41,491 bases of DNA from CAZSNT01 sp964607765 (GCA_964607765.1 CAZSNT010000087.1:1-41491); one strand, 5' to 3'; shown: positions 33,300 to 41,398, counted from the stretch's first letter. Translations and numbers: made by a program. The notes: generated from the sequence alone by a model not told the origin.

Positions 33300-33956
33300 A
33301 TGGACAAGTTCAATCCCACAGATGAAGCGCTCATGGCGCGGTTCCGGGACGGGTTCGACGAGGCGGCGTTTCGCCAGGTCGTAGCCCGGTATCACGCGGG
33401 TGCGTCTGCGCTGGCCCGTTGCCTGCTCCGCAACGACGCGGCTGCCGACGATGCGGTGCAGGAGGCGTTCGTGCGCGTGGTCAGGAACCGGCGCCGGTAT
33501 GATCCTGCGCTTCCTTTCAAGCCCTGGTTCTTCAGGATCCTTCGCAACGTCTGTCGGGATGCACAACGCAAGTGGCGCCGACACCGGGACAAGATCGAGT
33601 CCTACGGTGAAGTGAGGGCGACGCGCGTGGTGTCGGCGCGGGCCGACAGCTGGCGGGATCTGCTCGAGGTCGTGTCGCCCGAAGACCGCCAGGTGCTGGT
33701 GCTGCGGTTTGTCGAGGGGATGTCTTTCGCCGAGATAGCGGCTGCTCTCGACTGTTCGCAGGAAGCCGCGAAGAAGCGTGGGCAGCGTGCATTGGCCCGG
33801 TTGCGGGAGGCAAAGCGCGCTGCGGACACGCAGGACGAAGTGCTTTACCATGGCTGTGCAGGTGCGTCTGCAGGCCGCGCCGACCATGTTGTCCCGGCCA
33901 GGCCAAAGCGCCCCGTTGTCGCGCCTTTGAGACAACCCCGTCCGGATTTTGTCTGA
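33300..33956 (+). CDS. ECF-type RNA polymerase sigma factor
   Basis: 218 aa from ATG 33300, chosen because MDKFNPTDEALMARFRDG is a typical ECF start. The frame is open 57 nt further up, to ATG 33243. Region 2 spans about residues 10-85, with the -10-recognition part DDAVQEAFVRVVRNRRRYDP and then FKPWFFRILRNVCRDAQRKW. Region 4 spans about 110-170, with PEDRQVLVLRFVEGMSFAEI and the helix-turn-helix AAALDCSQEAAKKRGQRALA. A Pro/Arg-rich tail of about 35 residues follows. The gene is followed after 87 nt by a zinc-finger anti-sigma gene, which is the usual pairing. Its regulon is unknown; the adjacent ModABC-type genes are candidates. Confidence 0.92.
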   Translation: MDKFNPTDEALMARFRDGFDEAAFRQVVARYHAGASALARCLLRNDAAADDAVQEAFVRVVRNRRRYDPALPFKPWFFRILRNVCRDAQRKWRRHRDKIESYGEVRATRVVSARADSWRDLLEVVSPEDRQVLVLRFVEGMSFAEIAAALDCSQEAAKKRGQRALARLREAKRAADTQDEVLYHGCAGASAGRADHVVPARPKRPVVAPLRQPRPDFV

Positions 33957-34043
33957 CCGACCTGTCCCCAATTCCCGTTCTGTGACGTATTGCGTATTGA
34001 GCCTTGGTAGTGTCTGCATGCGATGAAGTGGGTTGAGTGTGCC

Positions 34044-35423
34044 ATGAACTGCTCGGAATGTCGTGACAGATTGGACCTGTGTGTGCTGGGCGCACTCGAA
34101 GCGGCGGAACAGCAGGCCGTCGATCGGCACGTGACTGATTGTGAGGCGTGCCGCGTCGAGCTGACGGCGCGCCGCTGCATGATGCAGGACGTTACGGCTG
34201 CGCTCGCGGCCGGTGCGGACGAGGAACGCTTGGCACGGCTGCAGGGGCGGCTTGATCGCGAGATTCGTCTGGTGCGGCAGCAGGACCGGTTCCGGCGTGT
34301 GCGTGCGGTGGCTGCTGCTGTCGCGGCCGGCGTTGTGCTGGTCGGCGTTTGTGGTTTGCTCGCGGCACGGCGGCGTTCGCCTGCAGCAGGCGTGGCGGCG
34401 CACTCACCCACGGCTGCGTGGCGGTACGACGGGGTCAGCCTTTGTGAAGGGCTGGATTGCGTTTACCCGCTGGTTCGCGGCGAGACTGTGCTGGCGTTTG
34501 AGGGGGTGGGTGCGGATCGCCGCATTGTCGCTTTGGCGCGACGCACGGGCGATCCTCTGTGGCGCACGCCATTCGCCGCGGCAGTGTGCTCTGTGTCTGC
34601 CGATCGTGAGCGACTGTTTACGTGGCGCTTGCAGGACGGTGCGCCTCGGACGCTGGTTGCGCTGGCAGTGAGCACGGGCCGTGTGCTTTGGGAACTGACG
34701 CCGCCGCACAGCGACGCCGTGGCGGCCGGCGGCGCGTTGATGGTCTCCGGGGGCGTTGTCTGCTGGGGCGCCGGGGGACAGGTGATGGCGGTTGCGTGTG
34801 AGACCGGAGAGCCTGTGTGGACGGCCCGGATTGACACGGGCCGCAGTCTGTCGGCGCCGACAGGCGACGATGAGAGCGTCTACGTTGCATCCGGCACTGG
34901 CCTGTGTGCGTTGCGCACGGCCGACGGCTCCGTGCGCTGGCGCGCGGCGTACGCGACGGAGGCAGGGCGGTTCAGAGCGCCTTTGCTGCGTTACGACGGG
35001 GAGCGGATTGTGGTAGCGCATCGGCGTTTGACGGGGCAGGGCACGCTGCGCTGTCACGATCCCGGTACGGGCCGGGTGCGTTGGGAGTTGGACGAGGAAG
35101 TGCCGCTGCACTCGGTGACGCTTGACGGGAACGTGTATGTGCGCTCGGAGCGCGTGATCGCTCTGGACGGGGACACGGGACAGGCGCTGTGGTCCGCCGC
35201 GATCGGTGGCTGCAGCCCGTTGGTGTTGGCGCGGGATCGGCTCTACGCGGTCGAAGGCCGCGAGAGCCCGTTGCTGCTGGCGCTGGACCGGTCCACCGGG
35301 CGGCGTACGTGGGAGCAGGCGCTGGCCAGTTCCTGCAGCGGTTTGGTTGTGGTCGGACGGATGGGGTATGTCAGCGCCCACGATGGGGCGTTGTACGCCG
35401 TCAATGTGGAACAGTCAGGATGA
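34044..35423 (+). CDS. Membrane anti-sigma factor with zinc finger and PQQ-like beta-propeller
   Basis: 459 aa from ATG 34044 (MNCSECRDRLDL); ATG 34023 is in frame and adds seven residues. The N-terminus is the zf-HC2 anti-sigma zinc site, with H33-x3-C37-x2-C40 (HVTDCEACR) and a preceding Cys pair in NCSEC. A membrane helix lies at about 85-106 (VRAVAAAVAAGVVLVGVCGLLA). The rest (about 125-459) is a PQQ-type beta-propeller, with repeated A-x-TG-x-x-LW-like blades: ARRTGDPLWRTPF, AVSTGRVLWELTP, CETGEPVWTARID, DPGTGRVRWELDE, DGDTGQALWSAAI and DRSTGRRTWEQAL. The propeller would face the periplasm and could sense a ligand or partner, releasing the upstream sigma factor. It is directly followed by the ModA-like gene. 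Confidence 0.88.
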   Translation: MNCSECRDRLDLCVLGALEAAEQQAVDRHVTDCEACRVELTARRCMMQDVTAALAAGADEERLARLQGRLDREIRLVRQQDRFRRVRAVAAAVAAGVVLVGVCGLLAARRRSPAAGVAAHSPTAAWRYDGVSLCEGLDCVYPLVRGETVLAFEGVGADRRIVALARRTGDPLWRTPFAAAVCSVSADRERLFTWRLQDGAPRTLVALAVSTGRVLWELTPPHSDAVAAGGALMVSGGVVCWGAGGQVMAVACETGEPVWTARIDTGRSLSAPTGDDESVYVASGTGLCALRTADGSVRWRAAYATEAGRFRAPLLRYDGERIVVAHRRLTGQGTLRCHDPGTGRVRWELDEEVPLHSVTLDGNVYVRSERVIALDGDTGQALWSAAIGGCSPLVLARDRLYAVEGRESPLLLALDRSTGRRTWEQALASSCSGLVVVGRMGYVSAHDGALYAVNVEQSG

Positions 35424-35443
35424 AGAGCAGGGGTGACAGAGCG

Positions 35444-36928
35444 ATGAGAATCGGATTGGCTGCGTGGGTCGGGGTGGGGCTTGGATGTGCGTTGAGCTGC
35501 GGCGCCGTGGCCGCGCCGCGGAAGGGCGCGGACCTGAAGGTCCTGTGCGGCGGCGGCATTCGGCCGGCGATGGAGAAGATTGCGGCTCAGTTCCAGGCCG
35601 AGACCGGCACGCGTGTCGTGGTGAACTATGCCGGCTCCGGTACGCTCTTCGGTAGTCTCCAGGCGGGAACTCCGGCCGATGTCTATGTGCCCGGAGACAT
35701 CTGGTACGTGAAGGAGGCGCAGAAGAAGGGGTGGGTCGCGAGCCACAGGGCCCTGGCCTGGTTCGTCCCGGTTGTTGCTGTTCAGAAAGGCAACCCGAAA
35801 CAGATCCGACGGCTCGGGGATCTCGCGGAAGCCGAGCTGGACATTGGCGTTGGCAAGGCCGCGGCCTGTGCCATCGGGAATGTGACCCGGGACGTGTTGG
35901 CCGCCGCCGGGCTGTCGGGGAAGATACGGCCGAAGTACGAGGCCTTGACAGTGAATCGACTGGCGAATCAGATCAAACTGAAGGCGCTGGATGCGGCCAT
36001 CATCTGGGATGCGACGGCCGAGCAATACGCTGATGCGATCGACACGGTGCCCATCGAGGATGCCGATTTCCACGCGGTACCGCTGGCGGCTGCCGTTCTG
36101 ACTCGCGCGCAGGCAAAGGAGACGGCGGCCGAGTTTGCGGAGTTCGCAAGCGGCGAGGCAGGCGCGCGCGTTTTCAGGGAGAACCACTACCAGGTCCCCG
36201 GGACCAGGCTGCGGGTAGGCTGCGGTTCTTCCATGCGCCCTGTATTGGAGGATCTGGCGGAGCTGTTCCGCGCGGAGACGGGGAGGGAGGTGCTGTGCAA
36301 TTACGGTGGCTCGGGCACGGTTCTGCTCCAGATCGAGGAGTCGAAGGAAGGCGATATCTATGTCTGCCACGACCCCTTTGCCTACACCTGCGAAGACCGC
36401 AAGCTCTCCGAGCGTTGGCACACCATTGGCCTGATAGGGCCGACCCTGGCAGTGCTGAAGGGGAATCCGAAGAACGTCAAAGGGCTGGAGGATCTGATCC
36501 GAGAGGACTTGGACGTCGGCCTGCCGCACCGCGAATACAGTACGCGCGGCAAGATCCTGTGGAAGTTCCTGGAGAAGGCGGGCCTGAAGGACACCATGGC
36601 CAAGCGCCGGTTCTTCGAGAGTCGCACGCATGATCTGATCAATCAGCTCAAGCTCAAGACGGTCGATATTGCCGTGCTTTGGGATGCTCCGGTCAAGGCG
36701 ATGCCGGAGTTCGACGCGGTCCCGATCGAGGAGCGCTACAAGGTGGACGCGATTACCTCGGCCACCAGCGGCCGAACGCACAGCATCAAACACGTGAAGG
36801 TCACCGCGGTGCGGCTGAACTTGAGCAAGGAACCATTGCTCGCTGCGCAGTTCGCAAAGCTCTGCCTTTCCGATGCCGGGCGCCGTATTCTCGAACGGCA
36901 TTGCTTCGCGCTGCCGGCGGAGCGATAG
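35444..36928 (+). CDS. Tandem-duplicated ModA-like (molybdate/tungstate-type) substrate-binding protein
   Basis: 494 aa. I prefer ATG 35444, with AGGGG at 35429-35433 and an immediate signal peptide (RIGLAAWVGVGLGCALSCGA). ATG 35420, overlapping the previous stop as ATGA, would add eight residues. Two complete type II binding-protein modules are fused. Module 1 is residues 31-250 (LKVLCGGGIRPAMEKIAAQF, NYAGSGTLFGSL, ADVYVPGD, NRLANQIKLKALDAAIIWDA). Module 2 is 255-490 (LRVGCGSSMRPVLEDLAELF, NYGGSGTVLLQI, GDIYVCHD, DLINQLKLKTVDIAVLWDA). The parallel motifs show internal duplication. A ModB-like permease and ModC-like ATPase follow after the hairpin array. Oxyanion specificity is inferred; the modules may differ in ligand. 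Confidence 0.9.
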   Translation: MRIGLAAWVGVGLGCALSCGAVAAPRKGADLKVLCGGGIRPAMEKIAAQFQAETGTRVVVNYAGSGTLFGSLQAGTPADVYVPGDIWYVKEAQKKGWVASHRALAWFVPVVAVQKGNPKQIRRLGDLAEAELDIGVGKAAACAIGNVTRDVLAAAGLSGKIRPKYEALTVNRLANQIKLKALDAAIIWDATAEQYADAIDTVPIEDADFHAVPLAAAVLTRAQAKETAAEFAEFASGEAGARVFRENHYQVPGTRLRVGCGSSMRPVLEDLAELFRAETGREVLCNYGGSGTVLLQIEESKEGDIYVCHDPFAYTCEDRKLSERWHTIGLIGPTLAVLKGNPKNVKGLEDLIREDLDVGLPHREYSTRGKILWKFLEKAGLKDTMAKRRFFESRTHDLINQLKLKTVDIAVLWDAPVKAMPEFDAVPIEERYKVDAITSATSGRTHSIKHVKVTAVRLNLSKEPLLAAQFAKLCLSDAGRRILERHCFALPAER

Positions 36929-36963
36929 TGGAGGGGTGGACGCGCTGCCGGCCGACTGATCTG

Positions 36964-37110
36964 GTTCACCCACGACGCGAGGTCGTGGGGGTCTGGCGGT
37001 TGATCTTGTTCACCCACGACGCGAGGTCGTGGGGGTCTGGCGGTTGATCTTGTTCACCCACGACGCGAGGTCGTGGGGGCCGGCCCAGCCCACGACGTGA
37101 GGTCGTGGGG
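36964..37110. repeat. Array of four hairpin repeats between modA- and modB-like genes
   Basis: Four copies of an 8-bp perfect hairpin, stem CCCACGAC/GTCGTGGG, at 36969-36989, 37013-37033, 37057-37077 and 37089-37109. The first three have loop GCGAG and the fourth GTGAG. Copies 1-3 lie in a direct repeat of period 44 that includes GTTCA before the stem; copies 1 and 2 are also followed by GGTCTGGCGGTTGATCTT. Copy 4 is 32 nt on, with different flanks. The intervening sequence is itself repeated, which excludes a CRISPR. No T-run follows, so termination is not favoured. Processing, mRNA protection or attenuation between binding-protein and permease genes is possible. Confidence 0.9.
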
Positions 37111-37121
37111 CTCGGCGCAAA

Positions 37122-37982
37122 GTGAGTGACAGTTCTATGGCATCGGGAGATTCCAGGTCACGGCTTGTTCCGTCTGCGCTGGATGTGGGGTTCGGGGTTA
37201 CTCTGGGACTCTACGCCCTGTTCATTGCCGGGATCGTGGTTGCGAACTTCGCAATGGTCGCCGGTACGCCGCAGGGCCGACTGCAGTTCCTGGAGTCGAT
37301 CCGGAGCAGAGCGGTGCTCCACGCCGTGTGGCTGAGCCTTTGGACGTCGTCCCTTGCCGCCGTCCTCTCCCTCGGCATCTCCGTGCCGTGCGGGTATGTG
37401 TTGAGCCGGTATCGGTTCCGGGGCGTTCGCTTGCTGGACGCGATTGTCGACATCCCCATCATCCTGCCGCCGCTGCTGTTTGGTATCAGTCTCCTGGTGC
37501 TCTTTCAGAGGACGTGCGTGGGGCCCTCGCTGCGCTCGATCGGCTTGAAGTTCGTGCACGAGCCGTCGGGCATTGTGCTGGTGCAGGTGCTGATCGCGAC
37601 CGCCTACGGCACGCGCATGCTGAAGGCGACGTTCGATAATCTCGATCCGCGCCTGGCCGCGGTGGCCGAGACGTTGGGCTGCACGCGTCTGGGCGCGTTT
37701 TTCAAAGTGACCCTGGTGACGGCTCGCAGCAGCGTGGTGTCTGCGCTGGTGATGATTTGGGCGCGTGCTCTGGCGCTCTACGGCCCGATCATCGCGTTTG
37801 TCGGGTCGACGACGTATTACACCGAGGTGATGCCGACGCGCATGTACCTGGAGATGAGTGTGGGCAGACTCGAGGCAGCGCTTGCCGTGGCGTTGATGAT
37901 GATCCTGATTGCCGTGGGCGTGCTGCTCGTGGTGAAGCTCTGCGGGGACGCAGATGAAACGGCCCGGATGACTCGGGTGTGA
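37122..37982 (+). CDS. ModB-like ABC transporter permease
   Basis: 286 aa from GTG 37122; ATG 37137 is the alternative, and neither has a clear Shine-Dalgarno sequence because the hairpin array ends just upstream. About six membrane helices are visible, the first being VTLGLYALFIAGIVVANFAM. The permease-to-ATPase coupling helix is DPRLAAVAETLGCTRLGAFF (EAA-type motif). PCGYVLSRYRF and LPPLLFGISLLVLF match ModB/CysT-type permeases. It is an inner-membrane subunit working with the double ModA-like protein upstream and the ATPase downstream (10-nt gap). Molybdate, tungstate or sulfate are the plausible substrates. Confidence 0.88.
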   Translation: MSDSSMASGDSRSRLVPSALDVGFGVTLGLYALFIAGIVVANFAMVAGTPQGRLQFLESIRSRAVLHAVWLSLWTSSLAAVLSLGISVPCGYVLSRYRFRGVRLLDAIVDIPIILPPLLFGISLLVLFQRTCVGPSLRSIGLKFVHEPSGIVLVQVLIATAYGTRMLKATFDNLDPRLAAVAETLGCTRLGAFFKVTLVTARSSVVSALVMIWARALALYGPIIAFVGSTTYYTEVMPTRMYLEMSVGRLEAALAVALMMILIAVGVLLVVKLCGDADETARMTRV

Positions 37983-37992
37983 GTAGGTCGCT

Positions 37993-39039
37993 GTGCTTGA
38001 GATAGAGGGATTGGCAACCAAGGCCGGTGAGTTCCGGATCCGGGGACTGGACCTGACCGCTGCGGCGGGGAGCTACGGCGTACTGCTCGGTCCGCCGGGG
38101 TCGGGCAAGTCCGTGCTGGTTGAGACGATTTGCGGGCTGCGGCGGGTCACGGCCGGCCGGATTGTGATTGATGGCGTCGATGTCACGGAGTTGGCCCCCC
38201 GGCATCGCGGTGTGGGCTATGTGCCGCAGGACTATGTGCTGTTTCCGGCTGGCCGCGTTGCGGACAACATCGTGTTCGGGCTGCGCGCCAGGGGGACAGC
38301 CAAAGCTGACGCGCTACGCGAGGCAGAGTGGGTGGTGAAGTTGCTGGGGATTGGGCACCTTCTCGACAGATGGCCGGCCACGCTCTCGGGCGGCGAGAAA
38401 CAACGTGTTGCGTTGGCTCGAGCTTTGGCGACACGGCCGCGCCTGCTGCTGCTCGACGAGCCGGTCAGTGCGCTGGACGAGGGGCTGCGTGAGCGTGTGT
38501 GTCGTGATCTTCGGCGGTTCCAGCGTGAGCTGGGCATCACGACGCTGCACATCAGTCACAACCAGGAAGAGGCCCTGGCAGTGTCGGACTGGGCCGCCGT
38601 GCTGCACCACGGCGAGTTGCTGCAGGTCGGCACGATGCACGAGCTGTTGCGCAAGCCGGGGAACGAGACCATCGCGCGGTTCCTGCGCTCGGAGAACATC
38701 CTCGAAGGAACGGCTGAATCCGTCTGGGAGTCCACGTCGAGGATTCGGTTCGCAGGGGGAGAGCTCAGTGTGCCCGGGGCGTGCAGCGGCCCGGTGACAT
38801 TTGTCATTCGACCGGAGTGTCTGGTTGTGCAGGCGCCGGGCACGGACGCCGTAAACGCCGTGCCGGCGAGACTGACCGACATTGCCGATCGCGGCGTGTA
38901 CCAACGGCTCGAGCTGGACGCCGGCGTGCCGCTGATCGCGTACCACGTGCCTTCCCACGACCAGCCGATGCCTCTGATGGTTGGGCGCGAATACTCGCTC
39001 GTTCTTCCGGCAGACAGGATCCACGTTCTCGCGGAGTGA
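37993..39039 (+). CDS. ModC/CysA-like ABC transporter ATPase
   Basis: 348 aa from GTG 37993. Walker A GPPGSGKS (33-40), Q-loop YVPQDYVLFP, signature LSGGEKQRVALARAL, Walker B LLLLDEPVSAL and H-loop HISHNQEEAL are all intact. A C-terminal TOBE-like domain (about 240-348) is present: FVIRPECLVVQ, then ARLTDIADRGVYQRLELDAG. Length and layout match ATPases of molybdate, tungstate, sulfate and Fe3+ importers. It energises the permease encoded just upstream. The gene ends 236 nt before the TetR gene, where the operon probably stops. Confidence 0.93.
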   Translation: MLEIEGLATKAGEFRIRGLDLTAAAGSYGVLLGPPGSGKSVLVETICGLRRVTAGRIVIDGVDVTELAPRHRGVGYVPQDYVLFPAGRVADNIVFGLRARGTAKADALREAEWVVKLLGIGHLLDRWPATLSGGEKQRVALARALATRPRLLLLDEPVSALDEGLRERVCRDLRRFQRELGITTLHISHNQEEALAVSDWAAVLHHGELLQVGTMHELLRKPGNETIARFLRSENILEGTAESVWESTSRIRFAGGELSVPGACSGPVTFVIRPECLVVQAPGTDAVNAVPARLTDIADRGVYQRLELDAGVPLIAYHVPSHDQPMPLMVGREYSLVLPADRIHVLAE

Positions 39040-39192
39040 GCCTGAGCAGTGTGGTGTCCTGCGGACCTCGCTTCCCTGTTCGCTGTTCTGGCTGTCTTCC
39101 TCTTCGGCCTCCTCCGAGTGAGGATACCCGGCCTACGGCGAGACGTCGCGGTTCTCCCAGCTGCATCCTCCGGCAATGTTGGGGTCTGCGCA

Positions 39193-39221
39193 TTGACACT
39201 CATCCCGACAGGCTGTATAGT
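39193..39221 (+). promoter_or_regulatory. Strong sigma-70 promoter of the TetR gene
   Basis: -35 TTGACA (39193-39198, 6/6), a 17-nt spacer, -10 TATAGT (39216-39221, 5/6), in a local AT-rich patch. It is the best promoter match in the window, 55 nt ahead of ATG 39276. Confidence 0.8.
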
Positions 39222-39241
39222 TAAACTGTGTAATTGAACTA
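39218..39241. promoter_or_regulatory. Candidate TetR operator palindrome
   Basis: TAGTTAAA (39218-39225), 8-nt spacer, TTGAACTA (39234-39241): 7 of 8 arm positions are complementary. It overlaps the -10 and the expected start site, as an autorepressor site would. Confidence 0.55.
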
Positions 39242-39275
39242 GTTGTACGAACGGCCGGGTCGAGGAGGCGATTGT

Positions 39276-39938
39276 ATGCGCGTCCGGAGAGATGGGGCGG
39301 AAACGCGGACCAGGATCCTGGAGGCCGCCTGCGAGGTGTTTGGCGAGAAAGGGTACCACGACGCCACGCACGCGGAGATCTGTCGTCGGGCCGACGCGAA
39401 CACGGCGGCGATCAACTACCATTTCGGGTCCAAAGACGAGCTTTACCGTGCGGCATGGCGGCATCTGGCCGAACGCGCGGATGAGCTGTATCCGCTGGGC
39501 GGCGAGGCGGGTGCGGGGGCCTCGGCCCGGGCGCGGCTGCGGGCCCACATCGGGTCCCTGGTGCGCCGCATGACCGATCGGGGTGACCTCAGGCACTGCC
39601 ACAGCATCCGCATGCGTGAGCTGGCGCATCCCACGGGGTTGCTCGACGATGAGATTGCCGCGCGGATTGGCCGGGCTCGCAAGCGCATGCTCAGCATCCT
39701 GCGTGAGCTGCTGGGTGACAGAGCAACGGAACGGGACCTGGAGCTGTGCGAGATGAGCGTGGTGAGCCAGTGCCTGATCACGCGGCCGCGGCCCCGGTGC
39801 CGGGCACACGCGGAGTTCTGGCAGTTTGCGCTGAGTGATGTGGAGCACCTTGTGGATCACATCACCCGATTCTCGTTTTCCGGCATTGAGGCCGTGCGTT
39901 GCGACATCGAAGCAAGGGACACATGCTCGAATGGGTAG
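39276..39938 (+). CDS. TetR/AcrR-family regulator, CerR-like
   Basis: 220 aa; ATG 39276 has GAGGAGG at 39262-39268. The N-terminal helix-turn-helix is standard TetR: TRTRILEAACEVFGEKGYHD, then ATHAEICRRADANTAAINYHF, then GSKDELYRAAWRH. The C-terminal ligand domain resembles the CerR (DUF1956) type, with MRELAHPTGLLDDEI, ARIGRARKRML, SQCLI and the final HITRFSFSGIEAVR. Members often sit beside and repress efflux pump genes. Here the gene overlaps the outer membrane efflux gene by 8 nt, and a palindrome covers its own promoter, so it probably represses itself and the efflux genes until an inducer binds. Confidence 0.93.
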   Translation: MRVRRDGAETRTRILEAACEVFGEKGYHDATHAEICRRADANTAAINYHFGSKDELYRAAWRHLAERADELYPLGGEAGAGASARARLRAHIGSLVRRMTDRGDLRHCHSIRMRELAHPTGLLDDEIAARIGRARKRMLSILRELLGDRATERDLELCEMSVVSQCLITRPRPRCRAHAEFWQFALSDVEHLVDHITRFSFSGIEAVRCDIEARDTCSNG

Positions 39939-41355
39939 GAGAGACTCAGAGCGCCGCCGGCGCCGGTTTCCGGCTCGGCTCGAACTGTTAGCGGCTGTGG
40001 TCTGCGGCGCGGCGGCGCTGCTCGCGGTCTCGTGCGTATCTCTGCCGCGCGAGCTGTCCTCGCCCGTTTCTGTACCGGACACGTTCGGGGCGCGGGGCAC
40101 GGCGCCGTTGCCTGAGCTGTGGTGGACTGCGTTCGGGGATGAGGTGTTGGACGCACTGGTTGACGAGGCCCTGGGCGGCAATCTGGGGTTACGCACGGTG
40201 CGGGACCGCTTGGCACAGTCCACCGCCTCGGCCGCAAAGAGCGGGGCGTCGCTGCGCCCATCCGCGAGTGGTTCCGGGTCGCTGTCGCGGCAGGTACGGG
40301 ACACGACGGGCCGTACGTACGCAACGGACATCGCGTTGGGGCTGGCCGCCAGCTACGAGTTGGACTTGTGGGGGCGGCTGCGTGCCACGCGCGACGCTGC
40401 GCAGCTTGACACGGCTGCAACGTCCGAGGACCTGCAGGCTGCCGCGATATCGTTGACGGCTGAGATTGCCCGGACCTGGTACCGGCTCGTTGAGCGGTCG
40501 GGCCAGCTTCGGCTGGTTGACGACCAGGTGCGGACAAACAAGGACTATCTGGATGTAATCACTCTGCGGTTCCGGCGCGGCCAGGCTTCGGCCACCGATG
40601 TGCTGCAGCAGCGGCAGCTGGTGCATGCCACGGAGAGCGAACGGATTCTGGTTCGGTCCGCGATCAGTGTGTTGGAGCATCAACTGGCCGTGCTTCTGGG
40701 CAGAACGCCGGACGGATGGCGGGCGGTGGACATGCCGTCGGCACTGCCGTCGCTGCCGTCGCTGCCCGACACCGGAGTTCCTCTGGACTGGCTGCGTCGC
40801 CGCCCGGATTTGCGCGCTGCCGAGCTTCGGCTGCATGCTGCCGATCGGCGGCTTGCCGCGGCCGTTGCGGACCGTTGGCCCACGTTGGGGGTGTCGGTGA
40901 GTGCGTCGACGGACGCATCGCGGGCAGAGGATCTGTTTGAGAATTGGCTGGCGAGCGCGGCGGCCAGCCTGGCTGCGCCGCTGCTCGACGGCGGCTTGCG
41001 GCGGGCAGAGGTCAAGCGGTCGCGTGCAGTGGTCTCGGAGGCCCTGCACGGCTATGGGCAGTCCGTGTTGTCGGCGTTGGGTGAGGTGGAGGACGCGCTG
41101 GTCCGCGAGTCACGTCAACGTGAGTACGTCGCGAGCCTGGAGTTCCAGCTTGTTCTGTCGGCGCAGGCCACGCAGCAGACGCGTGAGAGCTACATCCGCA
41201 GCGGGGAGCAGTTCACCCGTTATCTGACGACTCTGATGAGTCATCAGCGTCTGCAGCGTTCGCTTCTTGACGCACAGCGGCAGCATGTCGAGTACCGTAT
41301 CGGTCTGTATCGCGCGCTTGCAGGGGGCTGGGCGCTGGAGGGGGGGCGTCGCTAG
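39931..41355 (+). CDS. TolC/NodT-type outer membrane efflux lipoprotein
   Basis: 474 aa from ATG 39931, which overlaps the end of the TetR gene; the frame is open further up, but only inside that gene. A basic N-terminus and helix (LELLAAVVCGAAALLAVSCV) end in a lipobox-like AVSC, whose -3 Ala is less usual than Leu. Two outer membrane efflux protein repeats follow. The first includes LPELWWTAFGDEVLDALVDE, SYELDLWGRLRATRDAA and FRRGQASATDVLQQRQL. The second includes LRRRPDLRAAELRLHAADRR, APLLDGGLRRAEVKRSRA and GEVEDALVRE. These are hallmarks of NodT-type outer membrane factors of RND pumps. The membrane fusion and RND proteins are not in the window and probably lie downstream. Confidence 0.92.
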   Translation: MGRRDSERRRRRFPARLELLAAVVCGAAALLAVSCVSLPRELSSPVSVPDTFGARGTAPLPELWWTAFGDEVLDALVDEALGGNLGLRTVRDRLAQSTASAAKSGASLRPSASGSGSLSRQVRDTTGRTYATDIALGLAASYELDLWGRLRATRDAAQLDTAATSEDLQAAAISLTAEIARTWYRLVERSGQLRLVDDQVRTNKDYLDVITLRFRRGQASATDVLQQRQLVHATESERILVRSAISVLEHQLAVLLGRTPDGWRAVDMPSALPSLPSLPDTGVPLDWLRRRPDLRAAELRLHAADRRLAAAVADRWPTLGVSVSASTDASRAEDLFENWLASAAASLAAPLLDGGLRRAEVKRSRAVVSEALHGYGQSVLSALGEVEDALVRESRQREYVASLEFQLVLSAQATQQTRESYIRSGEQFTRYLTTLMSHQRLQRSLLDAQRQHVEYRIGLYRALAGGWALEGGRR

Positions 41356-41398
41356 TGGTGATTGGCGTCAGTACAAGGCCGAACTGGCATCGCAACCC

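Noticed and set aside
35243..36973. Long open frame antisense to the ModA-like gene (576 aa)
   Set aside because: Antisense shadow of a gene with clear duplicated binding-protein motifs; composition is Arg/His/Gln-rich as expected for a wrong frame.
36964..37110. CRISPR array
   Set aside because: The repeats are short hairpins whose intervening sequence is itself repeated, there are only four, and no cas gene is near.
39049..39237. 62-aa hydrophobic open frame after the ModC-like gene
   Set aside because: No Shine-Dalgarno sequence, it covers the strong promoter at 39193-39221, and it looks like a chance frame.
38556..40331. Minus-strand open frame of 591 aa across ModC, TetR and TolC genes
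   Set aside because: It runs antisense to three recognised genes and through the promoter region, with no motif of its own.
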